A DNA stretch of 5,859 bases from SZUA-186 sp041552135 (GTDB lineage Bacteria; Pseudomonadota; Gammaproteobacteria; UBA9214), in the NCBI GenBank assembly GCA_041552135.1, contig JBFELL010000177.1:1-5859 (forward strand), given 5' to 3'. Positions 5,837 to 5,859 of this stretch are shown here, piece after piece. A program made the translations under genes and the position numbers. The notes under the pieces are model-generated. The model did not search any database and was not told where the DNA came from. It saw only the letters and a program-made list of their open reading frames with translations. Within the stretch, counting starts at the first letter, position 1; each line of letters starts with the position of its first letter.

Positions 5837-5859
5837 TGCGCTCCCGAGCATCACTGGCA

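Overview
The window is high-GC DNA, most likely from a gammaproteobacterium; I cannot name the genus. It carries the 3' half of a System I cytochrome c maturation (ccm) locus in the order ccmF-ccmG-ccmH-ccmI. Short ccmH and separate ccmI genes are the Pseudomonas-type arrangement; in E. coli the two are fused. The four genes are tightly packed (1-nt overlap, 3-nt gap, 4-nt overlap), so they are almost certainly co-transcribed and translationally coupled. A lone DMT/EamA-type membrane transporter gene converges on them from the other strand.

Layout: 1-200 holds an array of five short palindromic REP-type units in alternating orientation (2.3 tandem copies of an 86/87-bp block). 201-297 is the non-coding leader of ccmF, with a small hairpin directly against the Shine-Dalgarno sequence. 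298-4579 is ccmFGHI. 4580-4700 is the convergent intergenic gap, nearly filled by a perfect 24-bp inverted repeat flanked by partial copies of its own ends. 4701-5573 (minus) is the EamA transporter. 5574-5859 is non-coding: a possible transporter promoter, then a mosaic of hairpins of the CCCTCTCCC/GGGAGAGGG repeat type.

How the genes work together: CcmG and CcmH are periplasm-facing thiol proteins that reduce the CXXCH cysteines of apocytochrome c. CcmI is the TPR chaperone that delivers the apocytochrome. CcmF (with CcmH and CcmI) forms the heme lyase that joins heme, brought by holo-CcmE, to the apoprotein. ccmABCDE are not in the window; if they lie upstream, the REP array separates them from ccmF.

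The protein-coding content is conserved housekeeping machinery, and I see no new protein system. What deserves a second look is the non-coding DNA: three unrelated palindromic repeat families occupy the three gene-free gaps within 5.9 kb. The first shows compensatory stem changes, the second is an exact long palindrome, and the third is a hairpin mosaic.
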